NCBI GenBank assembly: GCA_041596215.1
Contig: JBFHIZ010000003.1
Location: 62,001 to 126,000 of the forward strand
Reading direction: 5' to 3'
Length of the DNA: 64,000 nucleotides
Source of the DNA: JBFHIZ01 sp041596215
Lineage (GTDB): Bacteria; Bacillota; Clostridia; Lachnospirales; Lachnospiraceae
The translations under genes and the position numbers were made by a program. Positions 39,666 through 48,733 of this stretch are shown piece after piece. The stretch's first letter is position 1. Every line of letters begins with the position of its first letter. The notes under the pieces are model-generated. The model was not told the DNA's origin. It did not search any database and saw only the letters and a list, made by a program, of their open reading frames with translations.

Positions 39666-41837
39666 ATGTGGGGTAAGCCAAATTTTGCAGCAGGATATTA
39701 TCCATTGGTACAGGATAAAAACGACTGGGAAAAAGATATAAAAGAAATGAAAAAAAGTGGAATCTCCTTAATTCGAACCGCAGAATTATTTTGTGCTTGG
39801 GATCAAATTGAAACAGAAGAAGGAAGTTATCATTTTCAATGGTTAGATGAGTTTTTTGATTTGTGTAATAAATATGAAATGAAAATATTATTGGGCACTG
39901 GTACGGCTTCACCGCCGTACTGGTTGCACTTAAAATATCCAGATATCAATATTGTTAGTAATCATAAGGAACAATATCCAAATAACATATCCTATTCATG
40001 GGCTTGTTTTGATCATCCTGAATTTATCAAAGCAGCAAAAAGATATATTACAAAACTTGTGAGTAGATATCAAAATCATGATGCGTTATATGCGTATCAA
40101 ATTCATAATGAAATTTCCTTCCCTTTTATGCCGTTGCATGGAGAGGGAGTAGAAATATATAGCTATAATGAATCGTCCTGTATCAAATTTCGACAATGGT
40201 TAGAAAATAAATATGGTTCCATTGAGAAATTAAATTATGCGTATCGTTGGGGAGCAACGCACACTTGGCATCATACATTTGAGGAGATAGAACCACCAAA
40301 AGCAATGCCAGTTGCATGGTCGAGTGTTACAAGGTGGTTAGATTGGCGGCTGTTTTGGATGGAGAATACAGTTTCATTTATTAAATGGCAAAATGATATG
40401 ATAAAAAAACTAGATTCGAAGCATATTACAACAACCAATATATTCTTTTTGAAATCTCAAGATACTTTTGGCGTGCTAACCGGTTTAGATCAATTTGAAA
40501 TGGCAAAAGTGGTAGATGTAATCGGATATGATATATATCCAGGTAGTGGAAATAAAACCTTATATAAACCGGAATTTTCTTCAATGTGTTTGGATCTAGG
40601 AAGAAGTACAGCAAAAGCATTAAATAAAGAAACGTGGCTTTTAGAAACGGAAAGCGGTCCCATCAATGGATGGGTACTTGGACCAGATCGCAATGTAAAT
40701 GGACAAGATATTTTTAGAAATATATTTGATGCAATTGGACATGGATATAAATTGTGTTTATTTCAAGGATATCGGGAGTGGGATTTTCAACCCATACACT
40801 GGGGTGGGTTAGTGGATTTAGAGGGAAAGCCAACACCACGATTACATGCAGTAAACAAAATAGGGAAATTACTATCGCAAATGGAGCCAGTTTTTGAAAC
40901 AGGAAAAGTAGAAAAAGCAAAGATTGCGATGGTTCTTTGTAAGCAAAATGCGATTATTTTAAAAGGTATACAGCAAGAAGAATTTTTATATAAAGCGTTA
41001 AGAGGGGCTTATCAATTCTTTTGGTCAAGATATCATCAAATTGATTTTATTTCGGAGTCCATGCTTGAGGAAAATGTTTTAGCTCAATATAAAATGCTTT
41101 ATATGCCTTTTTTTACCTATATCACAAAAGAAATGGCAGAAAAGTTATCCATATATGTAAAAAATGGAGGAATACTTGTTGGTACAGCAAGAATGGGGAT
41201 GCTAGGTGAGTATGGATGGTATAATCATAAGATGCCATGCTATTCATTAGCGGATGTGTTTGGTATTGACACAAGAGATGCCGAATCAAATACTACGCCT
41301 AAAATCACATATGATCGGAAAAATTATGATGGTTTTTGGCACAAAGAAAATGTTATAATAGAAAAGAAATCGGTAAAGGTATTGGCAAGATTTTCGGATG
41401 ACATGCCAGCTGTTACATTAAATAGATGGGGAAAAGGAAAAGCAATTTATTTTGGAACACACCCTGATGTGGCATGGCTAGAAAAGAAATCGAATCTATT
41501 AACGGATGTATTACAACCAATTATGAAAGAAGAAGATATTTTGCCACAACTAGAAATTAATTATTCACAACAAGAACTTCGAGAAATTGACGGAAGTCTC
41601 GTGTTTTGTGAAAAAGAAATTTATTTATTTGTAACAAGTTCTTTTAGAGAAAGCAATAATAATCCGATGAATGGTAAAAAATTATGTGAAACAACGATAC
41701 GAGTAGATACACCCATTCGACAAATTGAAAATTTGATGGCTGGAGAAAATATAGAATTTTATATAGAAAATAAGGAAGTGAAATTCTATTTTTGGATTGA
41801 AAAAAATGAGACCATAATTTTCAAGATAAAACAATAA
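39666..41837 (+). CDS. Glycoside hydrolase family 42 beta-galactosidase-like enzyme
   Basis: The 723-residue protein has no signal peptide and acts in the cytoplasm. The catalytic TIM barrel spans about residues 1-400: YQIHNEIS holds the acid/base Glu149 and WLLETESGP the nucleophile Glu327. A glutamine-amidotransferase-like trimerisation domain (about 410-620) and a short beta domain follow, as usual for GH42. The family cleaves beta-D-galactosides and sometimes alpha-L-arabinosides or fucosides. It is encoded behind a PTS, so the substrate may arrive phosphorylated, which would be unusual for GH42. An AGGAGG site precedes the ATG. Confidence 0.9.
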   Translation: MWGKPNFAAGYYPLVQDKNDWEKDIKEMKKSGISLIRTAELFCAWDQIETEEGSYHFQWLDEFFDLCNKYEMKILLGTGTASPPYWLHLKYPDINIVSNHKEQYPNNISYSWACFDHPEFIKAAKRYITKLVSRYQNHDALYAYQIHNEISFPFMPLHGEGVEIYSYNESSCIKFRQWLENKYGSIEKLNYAYRWGATHTWHHTFEEIEPPKAMPVAWSSVTRWLDWRLFWMENTVSFIKWQNDMIKKLDSKHITTTNIFFLKSQDTFGVLTGLDQFEMAKVVDVIGYDIYPGSGNKTLYKPEFSSMCLDLGRSTAKALNKETWLLETESGPINGWVLGPDRNVNGQDIFRNIFDAIGHGYKLCLFQGYREWDFQPIHWGGLVDLEGKPTPRLHAVNKIGKLLSQMEPVFETGKVEKAKIAMVLCKQNAIILKGIQQEEFLYKALRGAYQFFWSRYHQIDFISESMLEENVLAQYKMLYMPFFTYITKEMAEKLSIYVKNGGILVGTARMGMLGEYGWYNHKMPCYSLADVFGIDTRDAESNTTPKITYDRKNYDGFWHKENVIIEKKSVKVLARFSDDMPAVTLNRWGKGKAIYFGTHPDVAWLEKKSNLLTDVLQPIMKEEDILPQLEINYSQQELREIDGSLVFCEKEIYLFVTSSFRESNNNPMNGKKLCETTIRVDTPIRQIENLMAGENIEFYIENKEVKFYFWIEKNETIIFKIKQ

Positions 41838-41863
41838 AAGCTTTTATTACGAGGAGGAAAACG

Positions 41864-42652
41864 GTGGCAAAAGAAACTGCATTAAAAGGAATAAAATTAT
41901 TTGTGTTAGATATGGATGGAACCTATTATTTAGGAAAAAACCGATTAAAGGGTGCAAATGAATTCTTAGAAAGGGTACACGATGTTGGAAAAGATTTTGT
42001 GTTTTTTACAAATAATTCCTCCAAATCTCCGAGTAAATATATTGATAAATTAGCTACCATGGATTGCATTATAGATAGAAATAAGATATGGACTTCAGGG
42101 GATGTGACGATTGAATTTTTGAAAACAAATCGCTCTGGAAAAAAAATATATTTAGTGGGGACTCCTTCTTTACAGGAATCGTTTGAACAAGCAGGAATAA
42201 TACTTGTGAAAGAAGAACCGGATATTGTAGTAATTGGGTTTGATACCACGTTAACTTATGAAAAACTAGAGAAAGCATGTACTTATATTCGGAACGGAGC
42301 AGAATTTCTTGCAACACATTTGGATATTAATTGTCCAATTGAAAATGGATTTATTCCAGATTGTGGATCGATTTGTAACTTAATTACAACATCCACAGGA
42401 GTGAAACCGAAATTTCTTGGGAAACCATATCCAGAAACCATGGATTTGGTATTACGTAAAACGGGATTTGCGAAAGAGGAGATTGCATTTGTTGGAGATC
42501 GAATATATACCGATGTAGCAACTGGCGTAAAAAATGGTGCGATGGGAATATTGGTTTTAACAGGAGAAACAAAATTAGAAGATGTAGAAGCATCTTCGAT
42601 AAAACCAGATGCGATCTATGAAAGTTTAGAAGAAATGATTCGTTATCTATAA
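41864..42652 (+). CDS. HAD-IIA (NagD-like) sugar phosphatase
   Basis: This 262-residue protein is a HAD hydrolase of subclass IIA. DMDGTYYLG near residues 16-24 contains the nucleophile and general acid Asp, FFTNNSSKSP near 46-55 the second motif, and GDRIYTDVATG near 209-219 the Mg-binding motif. Relatives dephosphorylate sugar phosphates, p-nitrophenyl phosphate or phosphoglycolate. At the end of a PTS locus it may release phosphate from an imported sugar or remove dead-end phosphoesters. The GTG start at 41864 follows GAGGAGG. A terminator closes the locus. Confidence 0.88.
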   Translation: MAKETALKGIKLFVLDMDGTYYLGKNRLKGANEFLERVHDVGKDFVFFTNNSSKSPSKYIDKLATMDCIIDRNKIWTSGDVTIEFLKTNRSGKKIYLVGTPSLQESFEQAGIILVKEEPDIVVIGFDTTLTYEKLEKACTYIRNGAEFLATHLDINCPIENGFIPDCGSICNLITTSTGVKPKFLGKPYPETMDLVLRKTGFAKEEIAFVGDRIYTDVATGVKNGAMGILVLTGETKLEDVEASSIKPDAIYESLEEMIRYL

Positions 42653-42665
42653 GAACAAGCGAAAA

Positions 42666-42694
42666 AGAGAGTTGCAAAATTGCAACTCTCTTTA
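42666..42694 (+). terminator. Rho-independent terminator at the end of the PTS locus
   Basis: AGAGAGTTGCA (42666-42676) pairs perfectly with TGCAACTCTCT (42681-42691) with a 4-base loop; the T run is short (TTTATTT). Confidence 0.82.
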
Positions 42695-42854
42695 TTTGAA
42701 TGGAAATGAAAACCTAGTAAAACGCAAAAAAAGATTTAAAAAAAAGTCAAATAAGAATATAATATAAGGAAAGGATTCGAGCAAGAAAGTGTGAATTTTG
42801 TATTATCTATGGGGGATGAATGTGCATCAATTGCGATGCAAAGAAAGAGGGAAG

Positions 42855-43421
42855 ATGAAAAAAAGTGAATTAAGAAAATTATATAAATATGATGAAAAAA
42901 TGCATGCATTTTTAATCGAAGTGCAGTTGGAAGATTATCGAGACGCATATAGTGAATGGGATTTTTCTCCTTTTGTAAATAGGGATTTAGATGAAGACTT
43001 AACAGAATATTTAATAAGTTGTTCCTATGAAATTCCAATCAAATATCAAATTATCATTCATTTTTATATTTTAAATCAGGAAATCGATCAAAGTAGGGAA
43101 GAAAGAAGTATTATTGGAATGCGTCATTTTTTTGCATATCAAATACGAAAGCTAAGAAGAAGTAAAATACGGATTGTAAGAGATATGATTACTTTTACTA
43201 TAATTGGTGGGATTCTATTATTGGCAGGAACATATGTGGAAGGATATATTTCAGACTCTGTCATGGTTAAATTATTCTCCGAAGGGTTGTTTATAGGAGG
43301 ATGGGTCATGCTCTGGGAAATGTTTTCGGAATGGTTTTTTGGTATGTCAAAAATTCGAAATCGAAGTAAACATTTTAAAAGATTAAATGCATCAAAGATT
43401 ATATATTTATATAATAAGTAA
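42855..43421 (+). CDS. Hypothetical membrane protein
   Basis: The protein is about 188 residues. Residues 1-110 are soluble and rich in charged and aromatic residues. Two hydrophobic segments follow, MITFTIIGGILLLAGTYVEG near 112-131 and a second near 140-160 (LFIGGWVMLWEM), with a basic C-terminus near 170-188. Both ends are probably cytoplasmic. No family is recognised. ATG 42855 with AGAGGGAAG in front is preferred over the TTG at 42798. It stands alone between a terminator and the BMP operon leader. Confidence 0.65.
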   Translation: MKKSELRKLYKYDEKMHAFLIEVQLEDYRDAYSEWDFSPFVNRDLDEDLTEYLISCSYEIPIKYQIIIHFYILNQEIDQSREERSIIGMRHFFAYQIRKLRRSKIRIVRDMITFTIIGGILLLAGTYVEGYISDSVMVKLFSEGLFIGGWVMLWEMFSEWFFGMSKIRNRSKHFKRLNASKIIYLYNK

Positions 43422-43684
43422 AAGTAGTTTGTATATATACAATTATATGCTCATATCTCAAATTAAATATATAAGGGAAAATAGTTATGAATTACAAAGA
43501 CTTTTTTTCATGATTCTTTACATATAATGCAGTAAAAATTTACCTTTTCTATAAGGAATTACCAAATATTAAAAAAAAGTAAAATTTATAAAAATTTGTG
43601 ATATAATACTGTATTGTAAGTGAATGAAATATCCAGTAATAATTACGAGTAATATTCAAGTTAATTTTAGTTGCCCAATGGCGG

Positions 43685-43714
43685 GTTGTATGTTTTTTTA
43701 GCATACAACTTTTT
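43685..43714 (+). terminator. Terminator inside the leader of the nucleoside ABC operon
   Basis: GTTGTATG (43685-43692) pairs perfectly with CATACAAC (43702-43709), with a T-rich 9-base loop and five T after the stem. It lies about 75 bases before the start codon, so it must be overridden for the operon to be expressed. Confidence 0.75.
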
Positions 43715-43735
43715 GATTTTAACTTTGATATAAAC

Positions 43736-43756
43736 CATAAGTGATAGTCACTTATG
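43736..43756. promoter_or_regulatory. Perfect inverted repeat between the leader terminator and the start codon
   Basis: CATAAGTGA (43736-43744) and TCACTTATG (43748-43756) flank the 3-base centre TAG. No T run follows. It may be an RNA hairpin or a protein-binding site; it is too close to the gene to be an ordinary upstream operator. Confidence 0.55.
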
Positions 43757-43790
43757 CAGGACATCTATTTACTATAAGGAGGATATGATT

Positions 43791-45014
43791 TTGAAAAAGT
43801 TTTTAAGTCTTATGTTGGTAGCAGTATTAACAACAAGTATGCTTGTTGGTTGTGGAAACAACGTTGCAGATGTAAATGTGAATACGGAAGAAGTAACAGA
43901 AACCGAAGCAACAAGTGATATTAAAGTTGGTGTGATTTACGTAGGGGATGAGAATGAGGGTTATACCGAAGCTCACATGAAGGGGATTGACCAAATGATG
44001 GAAACCCTTGGGTTGACAGCAGACCAAGTGATCGAACAAACAACAATTCCAGAAGATGAAAGTTGTTATGATGCAGCTGTGGATTTAGCGGAACAAGGAT
44101 GCGACATAATTTTTGCAAATAGTTTTGGACATGAATCATACTTAATGCAAGCCGCAGTAGAATTTCCAGAAGTTCAGTTTTGCCATGCAACTGGATATCA
44201 AGCAGCAAGTGCTGGCATGGATAATTTTCACAATTACTTTACCGCAGTATACGAATCAAGATATGTATCGGGTGTCGTAGCTGGATTAAAACTTAAAGAA
44301 ATGATAGATAATGGAGAAATAACAGCAGAAGAAGCAAAAATGGGTTATGTAGGTGCATTCCCATATGCAGAAGTTGTTTCAGGATTTACTTCCTTTTTCT
44401 TAGGAGCAAAAAGTATTGTTCCTGAAGTAACAATGGAAGTACAATATACAAATAGCTGGGCTGATATGGCAACAGAAAATGAAGTTGCAAGTGCATTAAT
44501 TGCAGACGGTGCCGTATTGATTAGCCAACATGCTGATACAACTGGTGCTCCAACCGCATGTGAAGAAAGTGGAGTATACGCTGTAGGATATAATGTAGAC
44601 ATGACTTCAGTTGCACCAAATACAGCATTAACGTCAGCAACCATTAACTGGGGACCATATTATACATATGCTGTAGAAGCAGCAATGAATGGAACAGAAA
44701 TTGCAACAGATTGGTGTAAAGGATATGTTGATGGTGCAGTAGCCATTTCAGCACTTAATGATGTAGCAGTTGCAGAAGGTACAGCAGATGTTGTAGCAAA
44801 TATCGAAGCGGAATTAAAAGCAGGAACATTACATGTATTTGATACGGCTACATTTACAGTAGGTGGATCTTCTATTGAAGATTTAATTGCAGAAGGTGGA
44901 GATTTCGCAAAATATGAAGCTTATGTTTCGGACGGATATTTTCATGAATCAGAATTACAATCTGCACCAGCTTTTGATTTGAGAATTGATGGAATTTTAG
45001 AATTAACAAACTAA
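43791..45014 (+). CDS. BMP-family nucleoside-binding ABC lipoprotein
   Basis: The 407-residue lipoprotein has a signal peptide ending LVGCG (Cys near residue 21) and an acidic linker. From about residue 45 it is a basic membrane protein (BMP/Med, PnrA-like) domain: KVGVIYVGDENEGYTEAHMKG at the start, IIFANSFGHE near 105-114 and a GYVGAFPYAEVVSGF segment near 186-200. This family binds purine nucleosides or related compounds. It supplies the ATPase and two permeases encoded next. The TTG at 43791 gives the standard MKKFLSLML start and lies eight bases after AAGGAGG; the ATG at 43785 is only two bases from that site. Confidence 0.88.
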   Translation: MKKFLSLMLVAVLTTSMLVGCGNNVADVNVNTEEVTETEATSDIKVGVIYVGDENEGYTEAHMKGIDQMMETLGLTADQVIEQTTIPEDESCYDAAVDLAEQGCDIIFANSFGHESYLMQAAVEFPEVQFCHATGYQAASAGMDNFHNYFTAVYESRYVSGVVAGLKLKEMIDNGEITAEEAKMGYVGAFPYAEVVSGFTSFFLGAKSIVPEVTMEVQYTNSWADMATENEVASALIADGAVLISQHADTTGAPTACEESGVYAVGYNVDMTSVAPNTALTSATINWGPYYTYAVEAAMNGTEIATDWCKGYVDGAVAISALNDVAVAEGTADVVANIEAELKAGTLHVFDTATFTVGGSSIEDLIAEGGDFAKYEAYVSDGYFHESELQSAPAFDLRIDGILELTN

Positions 45015-45034
45015 ATTTGATTATATAAAATCCT

Positions 45035-45075
45035 ATATGCGGAACTTTTTATAAGGTTCCGCATATTGTTTTTTT
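45035..45075 (+). terminator. Rho-independent terminator inside the BMP operon
   Basis: ATATGCGGAAC (45035-45045) pairs with GTTCCGCATAT (45056-45066) with a 10-base loop, followed by seven T. As in the operon at 4540, it separates the binding-protein gene from the transporter genes. Confidence 0.88.
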
Positions 45076-45087
45076 ATTGGAGGTTTT

Positions 45088-46626
45088 ATGAAAGAAAAAT
45101 TAGCAATAGAACTAAAAAATGTATCCAAACACTTTGGCGAAGTAATTGCTAATGATCAAGTGAATCTATCACTAAGAAAAGGGGAAATTCTTTCCATACT
45201 TGGTGAAAATGGTAGTGGGAAAACTACATTAATGAATATGCTCTCAGGAATTTATTTTCCGGATGAAGGGCATATTTTTGTGAATGAAAAAGAGGTTTCC
45301 ATTTGTTCTCCCAACGATTCCTTCAATTTAGGGATTGGTATGATACACCAACATTTTAAATTGATTAATGTGCTTACAGCAGCTGAAAATATAATTCTTG
45401 GTCTAAAAGGCACTTTAAGACTTGATATTAACAAGGTTAATGAGGATGTCAAAAATTTAGTAGATAAATACGGATTTGATTTGGATCCAACACAAAAGAT
45501 TTATGATATGTCTGTATCGCAAAAACAGACAGTAGAAATAATCAAGGTATTATATAGAGGTGCAGAAATTTTAATATTAGATGAACCCACCGCGGTATTA
45601 ACTCCTCAAGAAATTGAAAAATTATTTGAAGTACTTAGAAATATGAGGGATGCCGGAAAATCAATCATTATTATTACGCATAAGTTAAATGAAGTATTAG
45701 CAATATCAGATAGAGTATCCGTGCTTCGAAAAGGAAAATATATTGGAACAATAGATACTTCAGATGCAACGATTGATAAATTAACGGAAATGATGGTTGG
45801 AGAAAAAATCAACTTAGATATTAGACGTACACAACCAAAAGAGCCAAAAAAACGATTGGAAATTTGGGGATTGCATTGTAAAAATCGCGAAGGAATCAAA
45901 GTGATTGATGATGTTTCGTTTACGGTAAATAGTAACGAAATATTAGGAATTGCTGGAATTGCAGGAAGTGGACAACGAGAGCTGTTAGAAGCAATCGCTG
46001 GACTTTACGATATTGAAAATGGAGAAATCATTTATCATTCACCAGAAGGAAAAACAGAAAAAATATCGAATATGGATGCGAATTCAATCAGAGAACTTAA
46101 AATCAGTTTTTCTTTTGTTCCAGAAGACCGATTAGGAATGGGATTAGTAAGTTCTATGGATTTGGTGGAAAATATGATGTTAAGAAGTTATAGAAATGGC
46201 ACAAATTTTATTGCAGATCGTAAAGGTCCTAAAAAACTAGCAAATGAAGTAGTAAAAAAACTAGATGTTGTCACACCTAATATTTCCACTCCAATCAGCA
46301 GATTATCTGGCGGGAATGTGCAAAAGATCTTAGTTGGACGTGAGATTGCCTCACAACCTAATGTACTCATGGTTGCGTATCCGGTAAGAGGGTTGGACAT
46401 AAATTCCTCTTATACCATTTATAATTTGTTAAATGAACAAAAAGATAATGGAGCAGCTGTAATGTGTGTAGGTGAGGATCTGGATGTACTCATTGATTTA
46501 TGTGATCGTATTTTAGTAATGTGTCGAGGACAAGTGACAGGAATTGTAGATGCGAGGTCAACAACCAAAGAAGAATTAGGATTATTAATGACTAGTACAA
46601 AAAAAGGGGGGCATGAAAATGAGTAG
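45088..46626 (+). CDS. Nucleoside ABC transporter ATP-binding protein
   Basis: This 512-residue protein has two fused ABC domains of the type used by BMP-linked nucleoside importers (NupO/YufO). The first has Walker A GENGSGKTT near residues 38-46 and Walker B ILDEP near 164-168. The second has the degenerate loop GIAGSGQRE near 289-297, the signature LSGGNVQKI near 404-412 and a Walker B-like segment in which the usual Asp-Glu is replaced (MVAYPVRGLD). One active and one inactive site is the family norm. It starts with a TTGGAGG ribosome site 12 bases after the terminator and overlaps the permease gene. Confidence 0.92.
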   Translation: MKEKLAIELKNVSKHFGEVIANDQVNLSLRKGEILSILGENGSGKTTLMNMLSGIYFPDEGHIFVNEKEVSICSPNDSFNLGIGMIHQHFKLINVLTAAENIILGLKGTLRLDINKVNEDVKNLVDKYGFDLDPTQKIYDMSVSQKQTVEIIKVLYRGAEILILDEPTAVLTPQEIEKLFEVLRNMRDAGKSIIIITHKLNEVLAISDRVSVLRKGKYIGTIDTSDATIDKLTEMMVGEKINLDIRRTQPKEPKKRLEIWGLHCKNREGIKVIDDVSFTVNSNEILGIAGIAGSGQRELLEAIAGLYDIENGEIIYHSPEGKTEKISNMDANSIRELKISFSFVPEDRLGMGLVSSMDLVENMMLRSYRNGTNFIADRKGPKKLANEVVKKLDVVTPNISTPISRLSGGNVQKILVGREIASQPNVLMVAYPVRGLDINSSYTIYNLLNEQKDNGAAVMCVGEDLDVLIDLCDRILVMCRGQVTGIVDARSTTKEELGLLMTSTKKGGHENE

Positions 46627-47710
46627 TTTTCTCAAAGTTCGTGTACATAAACGTGGACAAATTACGAAACAAAAAACTGTATTTATTCGTTTTATTGCAG
46701 TGCTTCTATCTTTAATTGTTTGTGCGATTGTGATTATGTCAATTACGGGTGATAACCCAATTAATGTTTATAAAAGTATTTTTGAAGGAGCGTTTGGTTC
46801 TGAAAGAAGAATCTGGGTAACGATTCGAGAGTGTATTATATTATTGTTGATTGCAATTGCTTTGGTGCCTGCATTCAAAATGCGGTTTTGGAATATTGGA
46901 GCAGAAGGACAGGTATTACTAGGCGGCATTGCAACGGCAGCAATTATGATACATTTTGGAGATAAATTGCCAGGATGGCTTGTTATGCTTTTGATTTTTG
47001 TTACTAGTATTTTAGCAGGTTTGATATGGGGATTGATTCCAGCTCTTTTTAAATCTTATTTCAACACAAATGAAACGTTATTTACATTAATGATGAATTA
47101 TGTTGCAATACAATTGGTGAATTTTTTGATTGTATTTTGGGAAAATCCAACAGGATCCAATACAGTAGGTATAATCAATATGAGTAGCCAGGCTGGATGG
47201 TTTCCGGAATTGTTTGGACAAAGATATGGTTGGAATGTAGTAATAGTATTGCTTGTCACATTTGGAATGTATATATATATGAAATATAGTAAACATGGTT
47301 ATGAAATTGCAGTTGTTGGAGAAAGTGCAAACACGGCAATGTATGCAGGAATAAATGTAAAGAAAGTGATTTTAAGAACCATGATGCTTTCTGGAGCATT
47401 ATGTGGATTGGCTGGTGCAATTATTGTTAGTGGTGCCAGTCATACGATTTCAACAAGCACAGGAGGAGGGCGTGGATTTACGGCAATTATTGTTGCTTGG
47501 ATGTCAAAGTTTAATCCATTTGTAATGATTCTTGTGTCTGCGTTTTTGGTATTTATGCAACAGGGATCCATTCAAGTAGCATCACAGTTTGGGTTAAATG
47601 AGAATGCTTCCGATATCATAACTGGAATTATTTTGTTCTTTTTAATTGGAAGCGAATTTTTTATTACTTATAAAATAGATTTTTACTTTTTAAAAAAGGA
47701 GGTGCAATAA
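46619..47710 (+). CDS. Nucleoside ABC transporter permease 1
   Basis: The 363-residue membrane protein is a BPD_transp_2 permease with eight or more hydrophobic segments. FWNIGAEGQVLLGGIATA near residues 94-111 and the coupling segment around GYEIAVVGESANTAMYAGI (about 226-244) are characteristic of the NupP/YufP type. It pairs with the next permease to form a heterodimeric channel. The ATG at 46619 lies eight bases after AAAGGGGGG; ATG 46613 is possible but too close. It overlaps the ATPase gene by eight bases. Confidence 0.9.
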   Translation: MSSFLKVRVHKRGQITKQKTVFIRFIAVLLSLIVCAIVIMSITGDNPINVYKSIFEGAFGSERRIWVTIRECIILLLIAIALVPAFKMRFWNIGAEGQVLLGGIATAAIMIHFGDKLPGWLVMLLIFVTSILAGLIWGLIPALFKSYFNTNETLFTLMMNYVAIQLVNFLIVFWENPTGSNTVGIINMSSQAGWFPELFGQRYGWNVVIVLLVTFGMYIYMKYSKHGYEIAVVGESANTAMYAGINVKKVILRTMMLSGALCGLAGAIIVSGASHTISTSTGGGRGFTAIIVAWMSKFNPFVMILVSAFLVFMQQGSIQVASQFGLNENASDIITGIILFFLIGSEFFITYKIDFYFLKKEVQ

Positions 47711-48691
47711 ATGCAGTTGTTACTTACCTTAATTCAAAATGCAGTTGGCCAAGGCGTGAGTATTCTTTTTGGAGCATCGGGAGAGATTATAACGGAACGG
47801 TCTGGAAATCTAAACTTAGGAATCCCAGGGATTATGTATATGGGTGGAATTGGTGGATTAATGGGAGCGTTTTTTTATGAAAACGCAGTAGAAACTCCAA
47901 ATAAAATGATTGGTTTGGTGTTATCCTTGCTTGCAGCCATGGTAGTATCTGTTCTAGGCGGATTTATTTTTAGTTTTTTAACCATTACATTACGTGCGAA
48001 TCAAAATGTAGTAGGATTGGCACTTACCACATTTGGCGTAGGATTTGGTAATTTCTTTGGCGGATCCATTTCAAAACTCGCAGGAGGAGTAGGACAAATC
48101 TCTGTAAAAACAACTGCTTCTGCATATAAAGCAAGCATTCCATTTTTGTCAGATATACCGATAGTTGGAGATTTAGTATTTAGCTATGGATTTTTAACGT
48201 ATTTATCAGTGGCAATTGCTATTTTTCTCAATTATTATATAATGAAAACAAGAAAAGGGCTGAATTTAAGAGCGGTTGGAGAAGATCCAGCGACAGCCGA
48301 CACGGCAGGAATTCATGTTTCTAGATATAAATATATATCTACGTTAGTAGGAGCTGCAATTGCAGGTCTTGGAGGATTGTATTTTGTTATGGATTATCTA
48401 GGAGGAACCTGGACAAATAACGGGTTTGGAGATCGTGGTTGGCTTGCAATTGCATTGGTAATTCTTTCTTTATGGAAACCATTGAATGCCATTTGGGGTT
48501 CGTTTCTGTTTGGAAGTCTTTATATTTTATATATATATTTACCAGGGCTTACTCGTTCCACACAGGAATTATTTAAAATGTTACCTTATTTAGTTACCAT
48601 TATAGTATTAATTATTACAAGCAAAAGAGATAAAATGGAAAATCAACCACCTAAGAGTCTAGGATTGTCTTATTTCAGAGAGGATCGATAA
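47711..48691 (+). CDS. Nucleoside ABC transporter permease 2
   Basis: This 326-residue membrane protein is the second permease, NupQ/YufQ-like. It opens with FGASGEIITERSGNLNLGIPG near residues 17-37, the family hallmark, and has LRAVGEDPATADTAGIHVSRYK near 190-211 as the coupling segment. It starts directly after the stop of permease 1, behind AAAGGAGGTG, so the two subunits are made in equal amounts. With a BMP lipoprotein and xpt it points to purine nucleoside or base uptake. Confidence 0.92.
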   Translation: MQLLLTLIQNAVGQGVSILFGASGEIITERSGNLNLGIPGIMYMGGIGGLMGAFFYENAVETPNKMIGLVLSLLAAMVVSVLGGFIFSFLTITLRANQNVVGLALTTFGVGFGNFFGGSISKLAGGVGQISVKTTASAYKASIPFLSDIPIVGDLVFSYGFLTYLSVAIAIFLNYYIMKTRKGLNLRAVGEDPATADTAGIHVSRYKYISTLVGAAIAGLGGLYFVMDYLGGTWTNNGFGDRGWLAIALVILSLWKPLNAIWGSFLFGSLYILYIYLPGLTRSTQELFKMLPYLVTIIVLIITSKRDKMENQPPKSLGLSYFREDR

Positions 48692-48733
48692 ACTTAAAGT
48701 GTTTGCTAAAGTAAAAAAAGGGATGGAAATCAT

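Larger units (their letters stand above)
43422..43790 (+). promoter_or_regulatory. Regulatory gap and long 5' leader of the nucleoside ABC operon
   Basis: This AT-rich gap holds an extended -10 element TGATATAAT (43599-43607) with no clear -35 box, giving a leader of about 175 bases. The leader contains GTAATAATTAC, a CCC/GGG pairing in GCCCAATGGCGGG (43674-43685), a terminator (43685-43714) and an inverted repeat (43736-43756). It does not contain the conserved loops or the GTTTCTACC-like core of purine riboswitches. The layout suggests transcription attenuation by an unrecognised element. The upstream part, 43422-43590, shows no gene. Confidence 0.5.

Noticed and set aside
43422..43790. Canonical purine (guanine/adenine) riboswitch before the BMP-xpt operon
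   Set aside because: The gene context suggests one, but the conserved loop and junction sequences are not present; only a terminator and an unrelated inverted repeat can be shown.
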